Under the pieces are notes generated by a model. The model was not told the DNA's origin. It ran no database searches and worked only from the letters and a program-made list of their open reading frames with translations. From NCBI GenBank assembly GCA_008638415.1, contig VWVT01000005.1, positions 248,001 to 312,000 on the forward strand: a DNA stretch of 64,000 nt, in the 5' to 3' direction. The DNA comes from Nocardiopsis sinuspersici. Its GTDB lineage: Bacteria; Actinomycetota; Actinomycetes; Streptosporangiales; Streptosporangiaceae. The translations under genes were made by a program, and so were the position numbers. Shown piece by piece: positions 1 to 7,971 of the stretch; positions within the stretch are counted from its first letter, which is position 1; every line of letters begins with the position of its first letter.

Positions 1-527
1 GAGACCACGGTGATCCCGGACGGGTCGACCCGGCCCGCGATGTGGTCGGCCAGGATCGGCAGCGCGAACAGGTGGTCCACCGGCCCGTCGAAGAAGCCCT
101 GGATCTGGTCGGTGTGCAGGTCGACGGCCATCATCCGGTCCGCGCCCGCGGTCCGGAACAGGTCGGTCACCAGACGGGCCGAGATCGGCTCGCGGCCGCG
201 GTGCTTCTTGTCCTGGCGTGCGTACCCGAGGAACGGCGTGACCACGGTGATCCGCTTGGCCGACGCGCGCTTGAGCGCGTCCACCATGATCAGGTGCTCC
301 ATGATGGACTCGTTGACCGGGTCGAAGTGGGGCTGGATGACGAAGGCGTCACAGCCGCGCACCGACTCCAGGTAGCGCACGAAGATCTCGCTATTGGCGA
401 AGGTGTCGAACCGGGTGGGGACCACGTCGATCCCCAGTTCCTTCGCGACCTCCTCGACCAGGCTCGGGTGCGTGCGCCCCGAGAACAGCATCAGGTTCTT
501 CTGGCCGGTGGCCTTCATCCCGGTCAC
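1..527 (-). CDS. prs: Ribose-phosphate pyrophosphokinase, 3' end beyond window
   Basis: The enzyme makes PRPP from ribose 5-phosphate and ATP for nucleotide, histidine and tryptophan synthesis in the cytoplasm. The visible N-terminal 175 residues read VTGMKATGQKNLMLFSGR at the start, then the conserved YARQDKKHRGREPISARL stretch and the DLHTDQIQGFFDGPVDHLFALP segment diagnostic of the family. The C-terminal half, including the PRPP-binding loop, lies beyond the window edge. I chose the GTG at 527 because GGGGGA sits seven bases upstream and it matches the usual actinobacterial N terminus. An in-frame GTG at 548 overlaps the glmU stop as GTGA and is the alternative. The gene follows glmU at close spacing, so the two are probably co-transcribed and translationally coupled. 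Confidence 0.95.
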   Translation of the reverse strand, partial: MTGMKATGQKNLMLFSGRTHPSLVEEVAKELGIDVVPTRFDTFANSEIFVRYLESVRGCDAFVIQPHFDPVNESIMEHLIMVDALKRASAKRITVVTPFLGYARQDKKHRGREPISARLVTDLFRTAGADRMMAVDLHTDQIQGFFDGPVDHLFALPILADHIAGRVDPSGITVV

Positions 528-544
528 GTGTTTCTCCCCCACAG

Positions 545-2005
545 TCACTGCTCTTCGTCGGCTCTGTGCCGATCGGCCTTGTCCGCCGCCTCGGCGGAGG
601 CCGTCCCGGGGCGTTTGCGCCGGGTCCAGCCCTCGACGTTGCGCTGGCGGTGTCCCTCGGAGATCGCCAGCGCGCCTGGCGGCACGTCGTCGCGGACCAC
701 GGTCCCCGCACCGGAGTAGGCGCCGTCGCCCACGCGGACCGGGGCGACGATGGTGTTGTCGCTGCCGATCCTGACGTGGTCGCCGATGACGCTCCGGGAC
801 TTGTTGACCCCGTCGTAGTTGACGAACACCGAGGAGCAGCCGATGTTGCTGCTCTCGCCGATGTCCGCGTCCCCGACGTAGGTCAGGTGCGGGATCTTGG
901 ATCCGGTGCCGATGTTCGAGTTCTTGACCTCGACGAAGGCACCGGCCTTGGTCCGCTCGGCCAGGCGGGTGCCCGGCCGTAGGTAGGTGTAGGGGCCGAC
1001 CGTGGCCCCGGGGCCGATCTCGGCCCGGTCCGCGGTGGTCTCGCTCACCGTGGCGCCCGCGCCGACGACCGTGTCCCTCAGGTCCGCGCGGGGGCCGACC
1101 ACCGCGTCCTCGCCGACGGCGGTGGCGCCCAGCAGCCGGGTCCCGGGTTCGAGCACGGCGTCGCGGCCGATGGTGACCTGGGCGTCCACCCAGGTGGTGG
1201 CGGGGTCGACGACGGTGACCCCGGCGAGCATGTGCTCGGCGAGCAGGCGGTCGTTGAGGACGCGGCGGGCCTCGGAGAGCTGGACGCGGTTGTTGACTCC
1301 CTGGACCTCGTGCCAGTCCTCGGCGACCCAGGCCCCGACCCGGTGCCCGTCACCGCGCAGCAGGGCGACGGCGTCGGTGACGTACTCCTCGCCCTTGGCG
1401 TTGTCGGTGGACAGGCGCTGGACGACCTCGCAGAGCAGCGCGCCGTCGAAGGCGTACATGCCCGAGTTGATCTCGTCGATCGCGTGCTGCCGGGGGGTGG
1501 CGTCGGCCTGCTCGACGATCTCGGTGAAGTCGCCGTCCTCGTCGCGGACGATGCGGCCGTAGCCGTGGGGGTCGGGCACACGTGCGGAGAGCGCGGTGAG
1601 GGCGTTGCCCTCCTTCTCGTGGGCGGCCACGAGCTCGGAGAGCGTGGAGCCGCGCAGGAGCGGGGTGTCACCGCAGGTCAGGACCACGGTGCCGCTGAGC
1701 TCGGTGCCTCTGGCGGCCAGGTCCTCGACCGCCATGCGCACGGCGTGTCCGGTGCCGTTCTGTTCCTCCTGGACCGTGGTGGTGGCCTCGGGGGCGACCA
1801 CCTCCAGGTGTGCCCTGACCTGGTCGCGGGCGTGTCCTACGACCACGACCGAGTTCTGGGGGTCGAGTTCTCGCGCCGCCGCGAGCACGTGGCCGAGCAT
1901 GCTGCGGCCGTTGAGCTCGTGAAGAACTTTGGGAAGCTTCGACTTCATTCGGGTGCCCTCGCCCGCCGCGAGGACGATGACGGCAGCCGGACGGTTCACG
2001 CTCAC
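545..2005 (-). CDS. glmU: Bifunctional UDP-GlcNAc pyrophosphorylase / GlcN-1-P acetyltransferase
   Basis: This cytoplasmic enzyme acetylates glucosamine 1-phosphate and then uridylylates it, giving UDP-GlcNAc for peptidoglycan. The 486-residue product has the usual length. The N-terminal uridylyltransferase domain carries LAAGEGTRMKSKLPKVLHEL (about residues 12-31) and GDTPLL. The C-terminal half is a left-handed beta-helix of hexapeptide repeats with the RPGTRLAERTKAGAFVEVKN and KIPHLTYVGDADIG signatures. GTG at 2005 is chosen because GAGGGG lies about nine bases upstream and it leaves a short N terminus ahead of the nucleotide-binding loop; an in-frame GTG six bases later is possible. The C-terminal extension after the helix is rich in charged residues and probably disordered. 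It is followed directly by prs, a common actinobacterial pairing. Confidence 0.96.
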   Translation of the reverse strand: MSVNRPAAVIVLAAGEGTRMKSKLPKVLHELNGRSMLGHVLAAARELDPQNSVVVVGHARDQVRAHLEVVAPEATTTVQEEQNGTGHAVRMAVEDLAARGTELSGTVVLTCGDTPLLRGSTLSELVAAHEKEGNALTALSARVPDPHGYGRIVRDEDGDFTEIVEQADATPRQHAIDEINSGMYAFDGALLCEVVQRLSTDNAKGEEYVTDAVALLRGDGHRVGAWVAEDWHEVQGVNNRVQLSEARRVLNDRLLAEHMLAGVTVVDPATTWVDAQVTIGRDAVLEPGTRLLGATAVGEDAVVGPRADLRDTVVGAGATVSETTADRAEIGPGATVGPYTYLRPGTRLAERTKAGAFVEVKNSNIGTGSKIPHLTYVGDADIGESSNIGCSSVFVNYDGVNKSRSVIGDHVRIGSDNTIVAPVRVGDGAYSGAGTVVRDDVPPGALAISEGHRQRNVEGWTRRKRPGTASAEAADKADRHRADEEQ

Positions 2006-2411
2006 AGAAGGGGACCCCTCGTGAATATCTGGTGACTGAACTGTCGGCTCGCCCTTCGGCGGCGCGACCCGGCATGCCGCACGGGCGGCCGTCGGATGAC
2101 CAGCGGCCGACATGGGAAGGATACATGTGCGTCACCCGCGCTCAGCGGGCGCGTCGCGCCGGGGCGGACCGGGGCCGAGGGGCCCGTCCGCCGGTGGCTC
2201 CGGCTTTCCGGGCCGCCAGGTGGGAAGTGTGTGAGATGGGACGCGCCGCCCGTGCGCGCGCCGGGGCGAGGGGCCCGCCGCCGGCCCCGGGCCGGTACGG
2301 CGGGGGCGGGCGAAGCGCCGCCCACGCGCGCGGTCCGACCGCGCGGGGCCTCGTCTTCGCTCCTCGCACGCGTCGCGGCCGCTCACCTGCGCGAACGCGA
2401 AGCCGTCAGGG
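2006..2411. other. Intergenic region between glmU and tRNA-Gln
   Basis: Open frames here exist on both strands only because the region is so GC-rich; none has a convincing start, ribosome site or recognisable product. A tight inverted repeat GCGCGGTC/GACCGCGC at 2328-2344 lies downstream of the tRNA on its own strand and may help end its transcript. The glmU promoter should also lie here, but I could not pick it out. I see nothing else. Confidence 0.5.
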
Positions 2412-2483
2412 CTCCCGGACCAGGGCTCGAACCTGGACGATGGGGACCAAAACCCCACATGCTGCCGATTACATCATCCGGGA
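2412..2483 (-). tRNA. tRNA-Gln (anticodon TTG)
   Basis: Read on the minus strand the 72 bases fold into a full cloverleaf. The acceptor stem is TCCCGGA with TCCGGGA, the D stem ATGT with GCAT, the anticodon stem TGGGG with CCCCA around the loop TTTTGGT, and the T stem CCAGG with CCTGG around TTCGAGC. The anticodon TTG reads CAA/CAG, so the tRNA carries glutamine. The discriminator base is G and no CCA is encoded next to it. Confidence 0.95.
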
Positions 2484-2525
2484 ACGCGTTGGGTGGGAAC
2501 GTGCCTCACCCGTACGCCAGCAACC

Positions 2526-2556
2526 AAGATAGCGCCTCTCGTGTGGAGCTTGCCAA
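2526..2556 (-). promoter_or_regulatory. Candidate promoter for tRNA-Gln
   Basis: On the minus strand TTGGCA (2556-2551) and TATCTT (2531-2526) are separated by 19 bases and lie about 45 bases upstream of the tRNA 5' end. The -10 is good, but the spacing is longer than optimal. This is a motif reading only. Confidence 0.4.
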
Positions 2557-2575
2557 ACCTACGGGGTCGTAGGTT
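2556..2575. promoter_or_regulatory. Palindromic operator candidate upstream of the desaturase
   Basis: AACCTACG, GGGT, CGTAGGTT form a perfect inverted repeat with 8-base arms, followed at once by GGTTACGGTTACGTAGG, which repeats parts of the arms. The size and symmetry suit a TetR-family dimer, and a TetR gene lies downstream in the same operon as the desaturase. The site overlaps the -35 of the divergent tRNA-Gln promoter candidate, so it may affect both. The pairing with that particular TetR is inferred. Confidence 0.5.
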
Positions 2576-2686
2576 ACGGTTACGTAGGAATAGGTTGGGT
2601 CGTCGCGACGGGTGCCCACGCACCCCATCGGACGCCGTCCTGACCGCGACTACGCTGCCTGACGGCTTGATGGCGAGGAAGAACCC

Positions 2687-3649
2687 ATGACCGCTGCTCC
2701 CGAGTTGCCGACCATGAACAGTGAGAGAAAGCGCGAACCGATCCCCGAGTACGAGCCCGAACCGCGGGGCAGGGCCGAGCGCTACACGGTCTTCGCGTTC
2801 GTGTTCGTGCCGCTGATCGCGCTCCTGGCCTCGGTGCCCTTCTTCTGGGGTTGGGGACTGAGCCTCACCGACATCGCCATCGCCGCGGTCTTCTACGTGA
2901 TCAGCGGACTGGGCATCACGGTCGGCTTCCACCGGCACTTCACCCACGGCTCGTTCAAGGCCAAGCGCCCGCTGCGCATCGCTCTCGCGGTCGCCGGTTC
3001 CCTGGCCATCGAGGGCAGCGTCATCAAGTGGGTCGCGGACCACCGCCGCCACCACAAGTACGCCGACGCCGACGGCGACCCGCACTCGCCGTGGCGCTTC
3101 GGCGACGACTGGAAGTCGGTGGCCAAGGGCCTGTACTACGCGCACATGGCGTGGATGTACCTGGACGAGAAGAAGACCTCGCCGCGCCGCTTCACCCCCG
3201 ACCTGCTCAAGGACAAGGACATCGTCCTCGTCGACAAGCTGTTCCTGCCGATCGTGCTCTTCTCCCTGGGCGCTCCGGCCCTCGTCGGCGGACTGGTCAC
3301 CATGTCCTGGTGGGGCGCGCTGACCGCGTTCTTCTGGGCGAGCCTGGTCCGCGTCGCCCTGCTGCACCACGTCACCTGGTCGATCAACTCCATCTGCCAC
3401 ACCATCGGCGAGGAGAACTTCGAGGTGCGCGACCGCTCCCGCAACGTGTGGTGGCTGGCCATCCCGTCCTTCGGCGAGTCCTGGCACAACCTGCACCACG
3501 CCGACCCCACCTGCGCGCGCCACGGCGTGCTCAAGGGGCAGATCGACATCTCCGCCCGCGTCATCTGGTTCTTCGAGAAGTTCGGTTGGGCCTCCAAGGT
3601 CCGCTGGCCCAACAACGAGCGACTCGCCGCCAAGCGGGTCAGCCCCTAG
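2687..3649 (+). CDS. Membrane acyl-CoA/fatty acid desaturase
   Basis: This is a di-iron desaturase of the stearoyl-CoA delta-9 type, introducing a double bond into fatty acyl chains at the membrane. The three histidine boxes are visible: HRHFTH (residues 82-87), HRRHH (119-123) and WHNLHH near residue 267. Between them are hydrophobic segments at about 36-54, 60-80 and 185-215 that would form the membrane hairpins. The length of 320 residues fits the family. The ATG follows GAGGAAG at good spacing; a second in-frame ATG 27 bases later is less likely. A TetR-type gene follows after 14 bases, and a strong palindrome lies 110 bases upstream, so repression by that regulator in response to acyl-CoA or lipid state is a reasonable inference. 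Confidence 0.92.
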   Translation: MTAAPELPTMNSERKREPIPEYEPEPRGRAERYTVFAFVFVPLIALLASVPFFWGWGLSLTDIAIAAVFYVISGLGITVGFHRHFTHGSFKAKRPLRIALAVAGSLAIEGSVIKWVADHRRHHKYADADGDPHSPWRFGDDWKSVAKGLYYAHMAWMYLDEKKTSPRRFTPDLLKDKDIVLVDKLFLPIVLFSLGAPALVGGLVTMSWWGALTAFFWASLVRVALLHHVTWSINSICHTIGEENFEVRDRSRNVWWLAIPSFGESWHNLHHADPTCARHGVLKGQIDISARVIWFFEKFGWASKVRWPNNERLAAKRVSP

Positions 3650-3663
3650 GATCGGTAGCCATC

Positions 3664-4329
3664 ATGGGAGTAGCCGACAGCGATCACAAGGTCCGCGTGC
3701 GCCGCAAGCGCATGACGGGCAAGGAGCGTCGGCAACAGCTTGTGGAGATCGGCCGGGAGCTGTTCGCCGAACGCGGGTTCGACGCGGCCTCCGTCGAGGA
3801 GATCGCGGCACGGGCCGGTGTGTCCAAGCCCGTGGTGTACGAGCACTTCGGCGGCAAGGAGGGCATCTACGCGGTCGTGGTCGACCGTGAGATGCGCGTC
3901 CTCCTGGGGATGATGGGCGAGGCCCTCACCGCCGACAGCGCGCGGAACAAGATCGAGAACGCGGCCCTGGCCCTGCTGCGCTACGTGGAGGAGAACACGG
4001 TGGGGTTCCGGGTGCTGACCCGCGACTCCCACGTGGCCTCCGGCACGGGGAGTTTCGCCAGTCTGATCAACGACATCGCCAGCCAGGTCGAGCACATCAT
4101 GGTCGACGAGTTCGCCGAGCGGGGCTATGACCCGGCACTCGCGCCCATGTACGCCCAGGCCCTGGTGGGCATGTGGGCGCTGACCGGCCAGTGGTGGCTG
4201 GAGGTGCGCAAGCCCAAGCGCGAGGTGGTCGCGGCGCACCTGGTCAACCTGGCCTGGAACGGGCTGTCGAGCCTGGAGCCCAAGCCCAGGTTGCAGAACA
4301 AGCAGAACAGGAGGCGCAGGTCGGGCTGA
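3664..4329 (+). CDS. TetR/AcrR-family transcriptional regulator
   Basis: The 221-residue product has a basic N terminus (RVRRKRMTGKERRQQLVEIG) and then a TetR helix-turn-helix, FDAASVEEIAARAGVSKPVVYEHFGGKEGIY (about residues 39-68). The all-helical ligand and dimer domain follows, ending in a basic lysine/arginine-rich tail. It starts 14 bases after the desaturase stop and has only a weak ribosome site, so it is probably translated from the desaturase transcript. The context suggests control of the desaturase operon itself through the palindrome at 2556-2575. The ligand cannot be read from sequence. Confidence 0.88.
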   Translation: MGVADSDHKVRVRRKRMTGKERRQQLVEIGRELFAERGFDAASVEEIAARAGVSKPVVYEHFGGKEGIYAVVVDREMRVLLGMMGEALTADSARNKIENAALALLRYVEENTVGFRVLTRDSHVASGTGSFASLINDIASQVEHIMVDEFAERGYDPALAPMYAQALVGMWALTGQWWLEVRKPKREVVAAHLVNLAWNGLSSLEPKPRLQNKQNRRRRSG

Positions 4330-4349
4330 CCCTCCGGCTTCCGCCGACG

Positions 4350-4381
4350 GTGGGGCGGGTATGTGCGCATACCCGCCCCAC
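4350..4381. terminator. Perfect 14-bp hairpin after the TetR gene
   Basis: GTGGGGCGGGTATG, a TGCG loop and CATACCCGCCCCAC pair perfectly. The hairpin lies 20 bases after the TetR stop and ends three bases before the MarR operator, so it probably separates the desaturase operon from the MarR gene. There is no T-tract, as is usual for terminators in high-GC actinomycetes. Confidence 0.7.
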
Positions 4382-4383
4382 TA

Positions 4384-4397
4384 TCTTGATGTCAAGA
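4384..4397. promoter_or_regulatory. MarR-type operator (TCTTGA-TG-TCAAGA)
   Basis: TCTTGATGTCAAGA is an inverted repeat with perfect 6-base arms, embedded in the only AT-rich stretch nearby. MarR proteins commonly bind sites of this kind. It ends 14 bases before the ATG of the MarR gene, where it would overlap the promoter and block transcription, so autoregulation is likely. Confidence 0.65.
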
Positions 4398-4411
4398 GAT
4401 ATGCTGTCCCC

Positions 4412-4921
4412 ATGCGCGATGAAGTGGATGGGCTGATCGAGGCGTGGCGCTCCGAACGCCCGGACGTGGATGTGACACCCCTGGAGGTGTTCAGCCGGGT
4501 GTCCCGGCTCGCGCGCCATCTGGACCGTGCCCGGCGCACGGTCTTCACCGAGCACTCCCTGGAACCGTGGGAGTTCGACGTGCTGGCCGAGCTGCGCCGT
4601 TCCGGGCCCCCGTACGAGCTGAGCCCCGGTCGGCTGCTGCGCGCCACGCTGGTGACGTCTGGGACCATGACCAACCGGGTGGACCGGCTGGCCGCGGCCG
4701 GGCTGGTGCGGCGGCGCCCCGACCCCGCGGACAAGCGCGGGGTGCTCGTGCGGCTGACCGGGCAGGGCGCCGAGCGCATCGACGCGGCCCTGGCGTCCCT
4801 GGTGAGCTACGAGGAGAGCCTCCTGGCCCCGATGCCCGACGAGGACCGTGAGCGGCTGGCATCGTTACTGAGATGCCTTCTGGTGCCCCTCGACAGGGGT
4901 CCCGGCGGTCCGCAAGGGTAG
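4412..4921 (+). CDS. MarR-family transcriptional regulator
   Basis: The 169-residue product has the winged-helix layout of MarR proteins: FEFDVLAELRR-type helix (EPWEFDVLAELRRSGPPYELS), recognition helix SGTMTNRVDRLAAAGLVRRR, wing DPADKRGVLVRLT, and a C-terminal dimer helix. The ATG at 4412 is preferred to an upstream in-frame ATG at 4361 because the latter would lie inside the terminator hairpin and put the operator inside the coding sequence. There is no obvious ribosome site and the operator/promoter is very close, so the message may be leaderless or nearly so. The next genes are two lipoprotein hydrolases 70 bases downstream; whether they are targets is unknown. Confidence 0.85.
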   Translation: MRDEVDGLIEAWRSERPDVDVTPLEVFSRVSRLARHLDRARRTVFTEHSLEPWEFDVLAELRRSGPPYELSPGRLLRATLVTSGTMTNRVDRLAAAGLVRRRPDPADKRGVLVRLTGQGAERIDAALASLVSYEESLLAPMPDEDRERLASLLRCLLVPLDRGPGGPQG

Positions 4922-4991
4922 TCGGGCGGTACCCGTCCCTCACCGGGCCCGCGTCCGGGCGCGAACCACTTCCGGGCTTTGGAGATCACTG

Positions 4992-5939
4992 ATGAGAAGG
5001 TGGACGGCCGCGGCGGCCGTGGTCGTGCTGGCCACGGGGTGCGGCGGTGGCGACGGCGAGGAGGCGGCGGCCGCCCCGGGCTACTACCTGTCCCTGGGCG
5101 ACTCGCTGACCGTGGGCGTGCAGCCCGACGAGAACGGCCACCCCCGGCAGACCTCGGAGGGGTACACCGACGTCCTCTACCGCACCCTGTACGACTCCGA
5201 CTCCACGCTGCGGCACGAGCGGATGGGCTGCGGCGGCGAGGACACGACCACCTTCGTCGAGGGCGGGCTCCCCGACTGCGACAAGCGCTACGAGCAAGGT
5301 TCACAGCTTGAGGAGGCCGAGGCGTTCCTGGCCGGGCACGAGGGCCAGGTGGACCTGGTGACCCTCACCATCGGCGGGAACAACTTCACCAGCTGTGTGG
5401 AGGGCGTACGGGACCCCGGCGGCGGGGCCGACCTCCCCGAGGACGTCGGGATCAACGAGGAGTGCGTGGCCGACGGGCTGGAGCGCGTCGAGACCGAGGT
5501 CCCCGTGATCGCCGAGCGGCTGCGCGCGGCGGCCGGCCCCGACACGCAGATCGTCGGGATGACCTACTACAACCCGTTCCTGGCGCTCCTGCTGCTGGAC
5601 GGGGAACCCGCCGGGTCCGCCGGGGCGACGGCCGGGCCCGACGCCGAGGCGACCGGCGGCGACGAGCTCGCGGAGCGGGCGGTGGACACCCTCACACGGC
5701 TGAACGAGTCGCTCACCGCGTCCTACTCCGCGGCCGGGATCGACGTCGCGGACGTGGGCGCCGCCTTCGAGTCGACCAACGCGGAGGTTCCCGCCGACAG
5801 CGACACCGGGATGCCGGTGAACCTCCAGAACATCTGCGACCACACGTGGATGTGCGACACCGACCGGGGGCCGGACATCCACACCAACAAGGCGGGCGCG
5901 AAGGAGATCGCGGAGGTCTTCGCCGAACAGGTCCGCTGA
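4992..5939 (+). CDS. SGNH/GDSL-family lipoprotein hydrolase, copy 1
   Basis: The 315-residue product is probably an esterase or lipase anchored outside the membrane. The N terminus (MRRW, then an Ala/Val core) ends in the lipobox-like LATGC with the lipidated cysteine at residue 17. Block I is LGDSL with the catalytic serine at about residue 38, and block III is IGGNN with the oxyanion asparagine. The histidine of block V is in GPDIHTN near the C terminus; the aspartate is two residues before the histidine rather than the usual three. Cysteine pairs (MGCGGED, CDKRY, SCVEGV, ECVADG, ICDH, MCD) point to an oxidised extracellular fold. The ATG has GGAG seven bases upstream. It lies 180 bases before a close paralogue. 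Confidence 0.88.
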   Translation: MRRWTAAAAVVVLATGCGGGDGEEAAAAPGYYLSLGDSLTVGVQPDENGHPRQTSEGYTDVLYRTLYDSDSTLRHERMGCGGEDTTTFVEGGLPDCDKRYEQGSQLEEAEAFLAGHEGQVDLVTLTIGGNNFTSCVEGVRDPGGGADLPEDVGINEECVADGLERVETEVPVIAERLRAAAGPDTQIVGMTYYNPFLALLLLDGEPAGSAGATAGPDAEATGGDELAERAVDTLTRLNESLTASYSAAGIDVADVGAAFESTNAEVPADSDTGMPVNLQNICDHTWMCDTDRGPDIHTNKAGAKEIAEVFAEQVR

Positions 5940-6119
5940 CCGGCGCCGTCCCCGGCCTGGGGGCACCTCCCCTCCCACCCGTTCCCCCACCCCGTCCCCG
6001 CGTGTTCGGCGGGAGGCGGGGCCGCCGTGTGCCGTACGACGCACGGCCGCCTCGCGTGGGGACCGCGCCCCTGGGTAGTCCCAACCCCGGTACGCGCAGT
6101 CGATCCGTGGGGGGAACAC

Positions 6120-7115
6120 GTGCGAGTCCGGTGGGTGGCGGCGGCGGCCGCGGCCGTGTTGGCGGCGGGGTGCGGCGCGGGCGGCGGTGACGGCGGCTCC
6201 GGCGGTGGCGGCGGCGGGGGCGATGGGGACGGCGGCGGGAAGGACCACTACCTGTCCCTGGGCGACTCGCTGGCCGTGGGCGTGCAGCCCGACGAGAACG
6301 GCCACCCCCGGCAGACCTCGGAGGGGTACACCGACTTCCTGTACCGCACCTTGCGCGAGGAGGACCCCGGGCTGCGGCACGAGCGGATGGGCTGCGGCGG
6401 CGAGGACACGACCACCTTCATCGAGGGCGGCATCCCCAAGTGCGACAAGCGCTACGAGCACGGTTCACAGCTTGAGGAGGCCGAGGCCTTCCTCGCCGGG
6501 CACGAGGGCCAGGTGGACCTGGTGACCCTCACCATCGGCGCGAACAACTTCACCGACTGCGTGCGGGGCGTGAACTCCCCCGACGGCAGGGCCCCGGACT
6601 CCGAGGACGTCGACATCGACTCCGAGTGCGTGGACGAGGGCCTGGACCGGCTGGAGAAGGAGGCCCCCGTGATCGCCGAGCGGCTGCGCACGGCGGCCGG
6701 CCCCGACACGCAGATCGTCGGGATGACCTACTACAACCCGTTCCTGGCCTTCCTCCTGCTGGACGAGGACCCCGCGCACCAGGCGTCGGCCGCCGCCGAG
6801 GAGGCCAAGGAGGTCTTCCCCGAGAAGGAGGCGCGGAGCGGGCTCGCGGAGGAGTCGGTGCAGACCCTCACCGAGGTCAACGAGATCCTCACCGAGGCCT
6901 ACGAGGCCGAGGGGATCGACGTCGCGGACGTGGGCGCCGCCTTCGAGTCGACCAACGGAGAGGTGCCCGAGGGCAGTGGCACCGGGATGCCGGCGAACCT
7001 CCAGAACATCTGCGACCACACGTGGATGTGCGACGGCGAGCGCGGCCCGGACATCCACCCCAACGAGGAGGGCGCCCGGAAGATCGCGGGTGTCTTCGCC
7101 GACCAGGTGGACTGA
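6120..7115 (+). CDS. SGNH/GDSL-family lipoprotein hydrolase, copy 2
   Basis: This 331-residue protein is a tandem paralogue of the upstream gene. Long stretches, including GVQPDENGHPRQTSEGYTD, ERMGCGGEDTTTF and GPDTQIVGMTYYNPF, are identical between the two, and the identity extends to the DNA. It has the same signal and lipobox (LAAGC, cysteine 18), then a Gly/Asp linker, the catalytic LGDSL, IGANN in place of IGGNN, and GPDIHPN. The GTG at 6120 is chosen because GGGGGGA lies just upstream and it opens directly onto the signal peptide. The middle and linker segments diverge most, which suggests the fold is kept while surface or substrate contacts drift. A convergent terminator follows. Confidence 0.87.
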   Translation: MRVRWVAAAAAAVLAAGCGAGGGDGGSGGGGGGGDGDGGGKDHYLSLGDSLAVGVQPDENGHPRQTSEGYTDFLYRTLREEDPGLRHERMGCGGEDTTTFIEGGIPKCDKRYEHGSQLEEAEAFLAGHEGQVDLVTLTIGANNFTDCVRGVNSPDGRAPDSEDVDIDSECVDEGLDRLEKEAPVIAERLRTAAGPDTQIVGMTYYNPFLAFLLLDEDPAHQASAAAEEAKEVFPEKEARSGLAEESVQTLTEVNEILTEAYEAEGIDVADVGAAFESTNGEVPEGSGTGMPANLQNICDHTWMCDGERGPDIHPNEEGARKIAGVFADQVD

Positions 7116-7129
7116 CCGGCGGTGTCGGG

Positions 7130-7161
7130 CCCGGCGGCCCGTACCGGACCGGGCCGCCGGG
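7130..7161. terminator. Convergent terminator after the SGNH pair
   Basis: CCCGGCGGCCCG and CGGGCCGCCGGG pair perfectly over 12 bases around an 8-base loop, between the convergent stops of the second hydrolase (7115) and glutathione peroxidase (7180). It can serve both strands. Confidence 0.7.
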
Positions 7162-7179
7162 GCGCGCCCGGACGACCGG

Positions 7180-7680
7180 CTACTCCCTCCCCCCGGGGAG
7201 CGACTCCTCGATGAGCGCGACGATCCCGGGATCGTCCGGCACCGTGCCGGGGTGGAAGCGGTGGACGGTGCCGTCGGGGAGGACGAGGAACTTCTCGAAG
7301 TTCCACCGCACCCTCCCGGATCTGCCCTCGCCGTCGGGGACCGATGCGAGCGCGGCGTAGAGGGGGTGGCGGTTCCTGCCGTTGACCTTCACCTTGGCCA
7401 TCATGGGGAACGTGACGCCCCACGTGGTCGCGCAGTACGCCGCGATCTTCCTCTCGTTGCCGAACTCCTGGAGGAACTGGTTGCTGGGGAAGCCGAGCAC
7501 GGTGAAGCCCCTCCCGCCGTACCGGTGCTGCAACCCCTCCAACCGCGCGTACTGCGGGGTGAGGCCGCAGCGCGAGGCGACGTTGACCACCAGCCTCACC
7601 TTGCCGGACCACTCGCCGAACGTCGTCTGACGCCCGTCGATCAGCGTCACGGGGATCTCGTCCAGGCTCGGGGGGATCAT
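7180..7680 (-). CDS. Glutathione peroxidase-family thiol peroxidase
   Basis: The 166-residue product reduces hydroperoxides. Actinomycetes lack glutathione, so mycothiol or thioredoxin is the likelier reductant (inference from family and phylum). The peroxidatic cysteine is in NVASRCGLTPQY (Cys38), the conserved glutamine in LGFPSNQF (Gln68) and the tryptophan in the WNFEKFLV motif near residue 136. The length is normal. The ATG has GGAAG about eight bases upstream. The gene is alone on the minus strand, convergent with the SGNH pair and followed by their shared hairpin. The 290 bases upstream of its start hold no other gene. Confidence 0.9.
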   Translation of the reverse strand: MIPPSLDEIPVTLIDGRQTTFGEWSGKVRLVVNVASRCGLTPQYARLEGLQHRYGGRGFTVLGFPSNQFLQEFGNERKIAAYCATTWGVTFPMMAKVKVNGRNRHPLYAALASVPDGEGRSGRVRWNFEKFLVLPDGTVHRFHPGTVPDDPGIVALIEESLPGGRE

Positions 7681-7971
7681 CGCGTTCACTTCCTGCCTTC
7701 TCGGGGATGCTCCACTCGGCGCGCGGCGCTTCCGCCGGGGTGTCGGGAAGCACACGCGTCCGTGGTGGGATTCTCCCCCGGAAGAGCGGATTCGATCACA
7801 CGTGCCACGGCCCCGGCGGGCGAGGACGCGTGCCGGGGCCGCCACAGGCCGGACCGTGTCAGTCGAAGGGTCCTCGGGGCGCGCGAAAGGGGGCCGGCCG
7901 TTTTCGCCGACCCCGACCGAACGATCCCCCATGCCGGAACCGACAGGTCTTGTTCGTGCGCGAAGGGCCGT

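Noticed and set aside
2006..2411. Possible small gene in the glmU-tRNA gap
   Set aside because: All frames have shadow composition and no ribosome site or family resemblance.
4361..4411. An upstream start for the MarR gene
   Set aside because: It would translate through the terminator hairpin and the operator and has no ribosome site.
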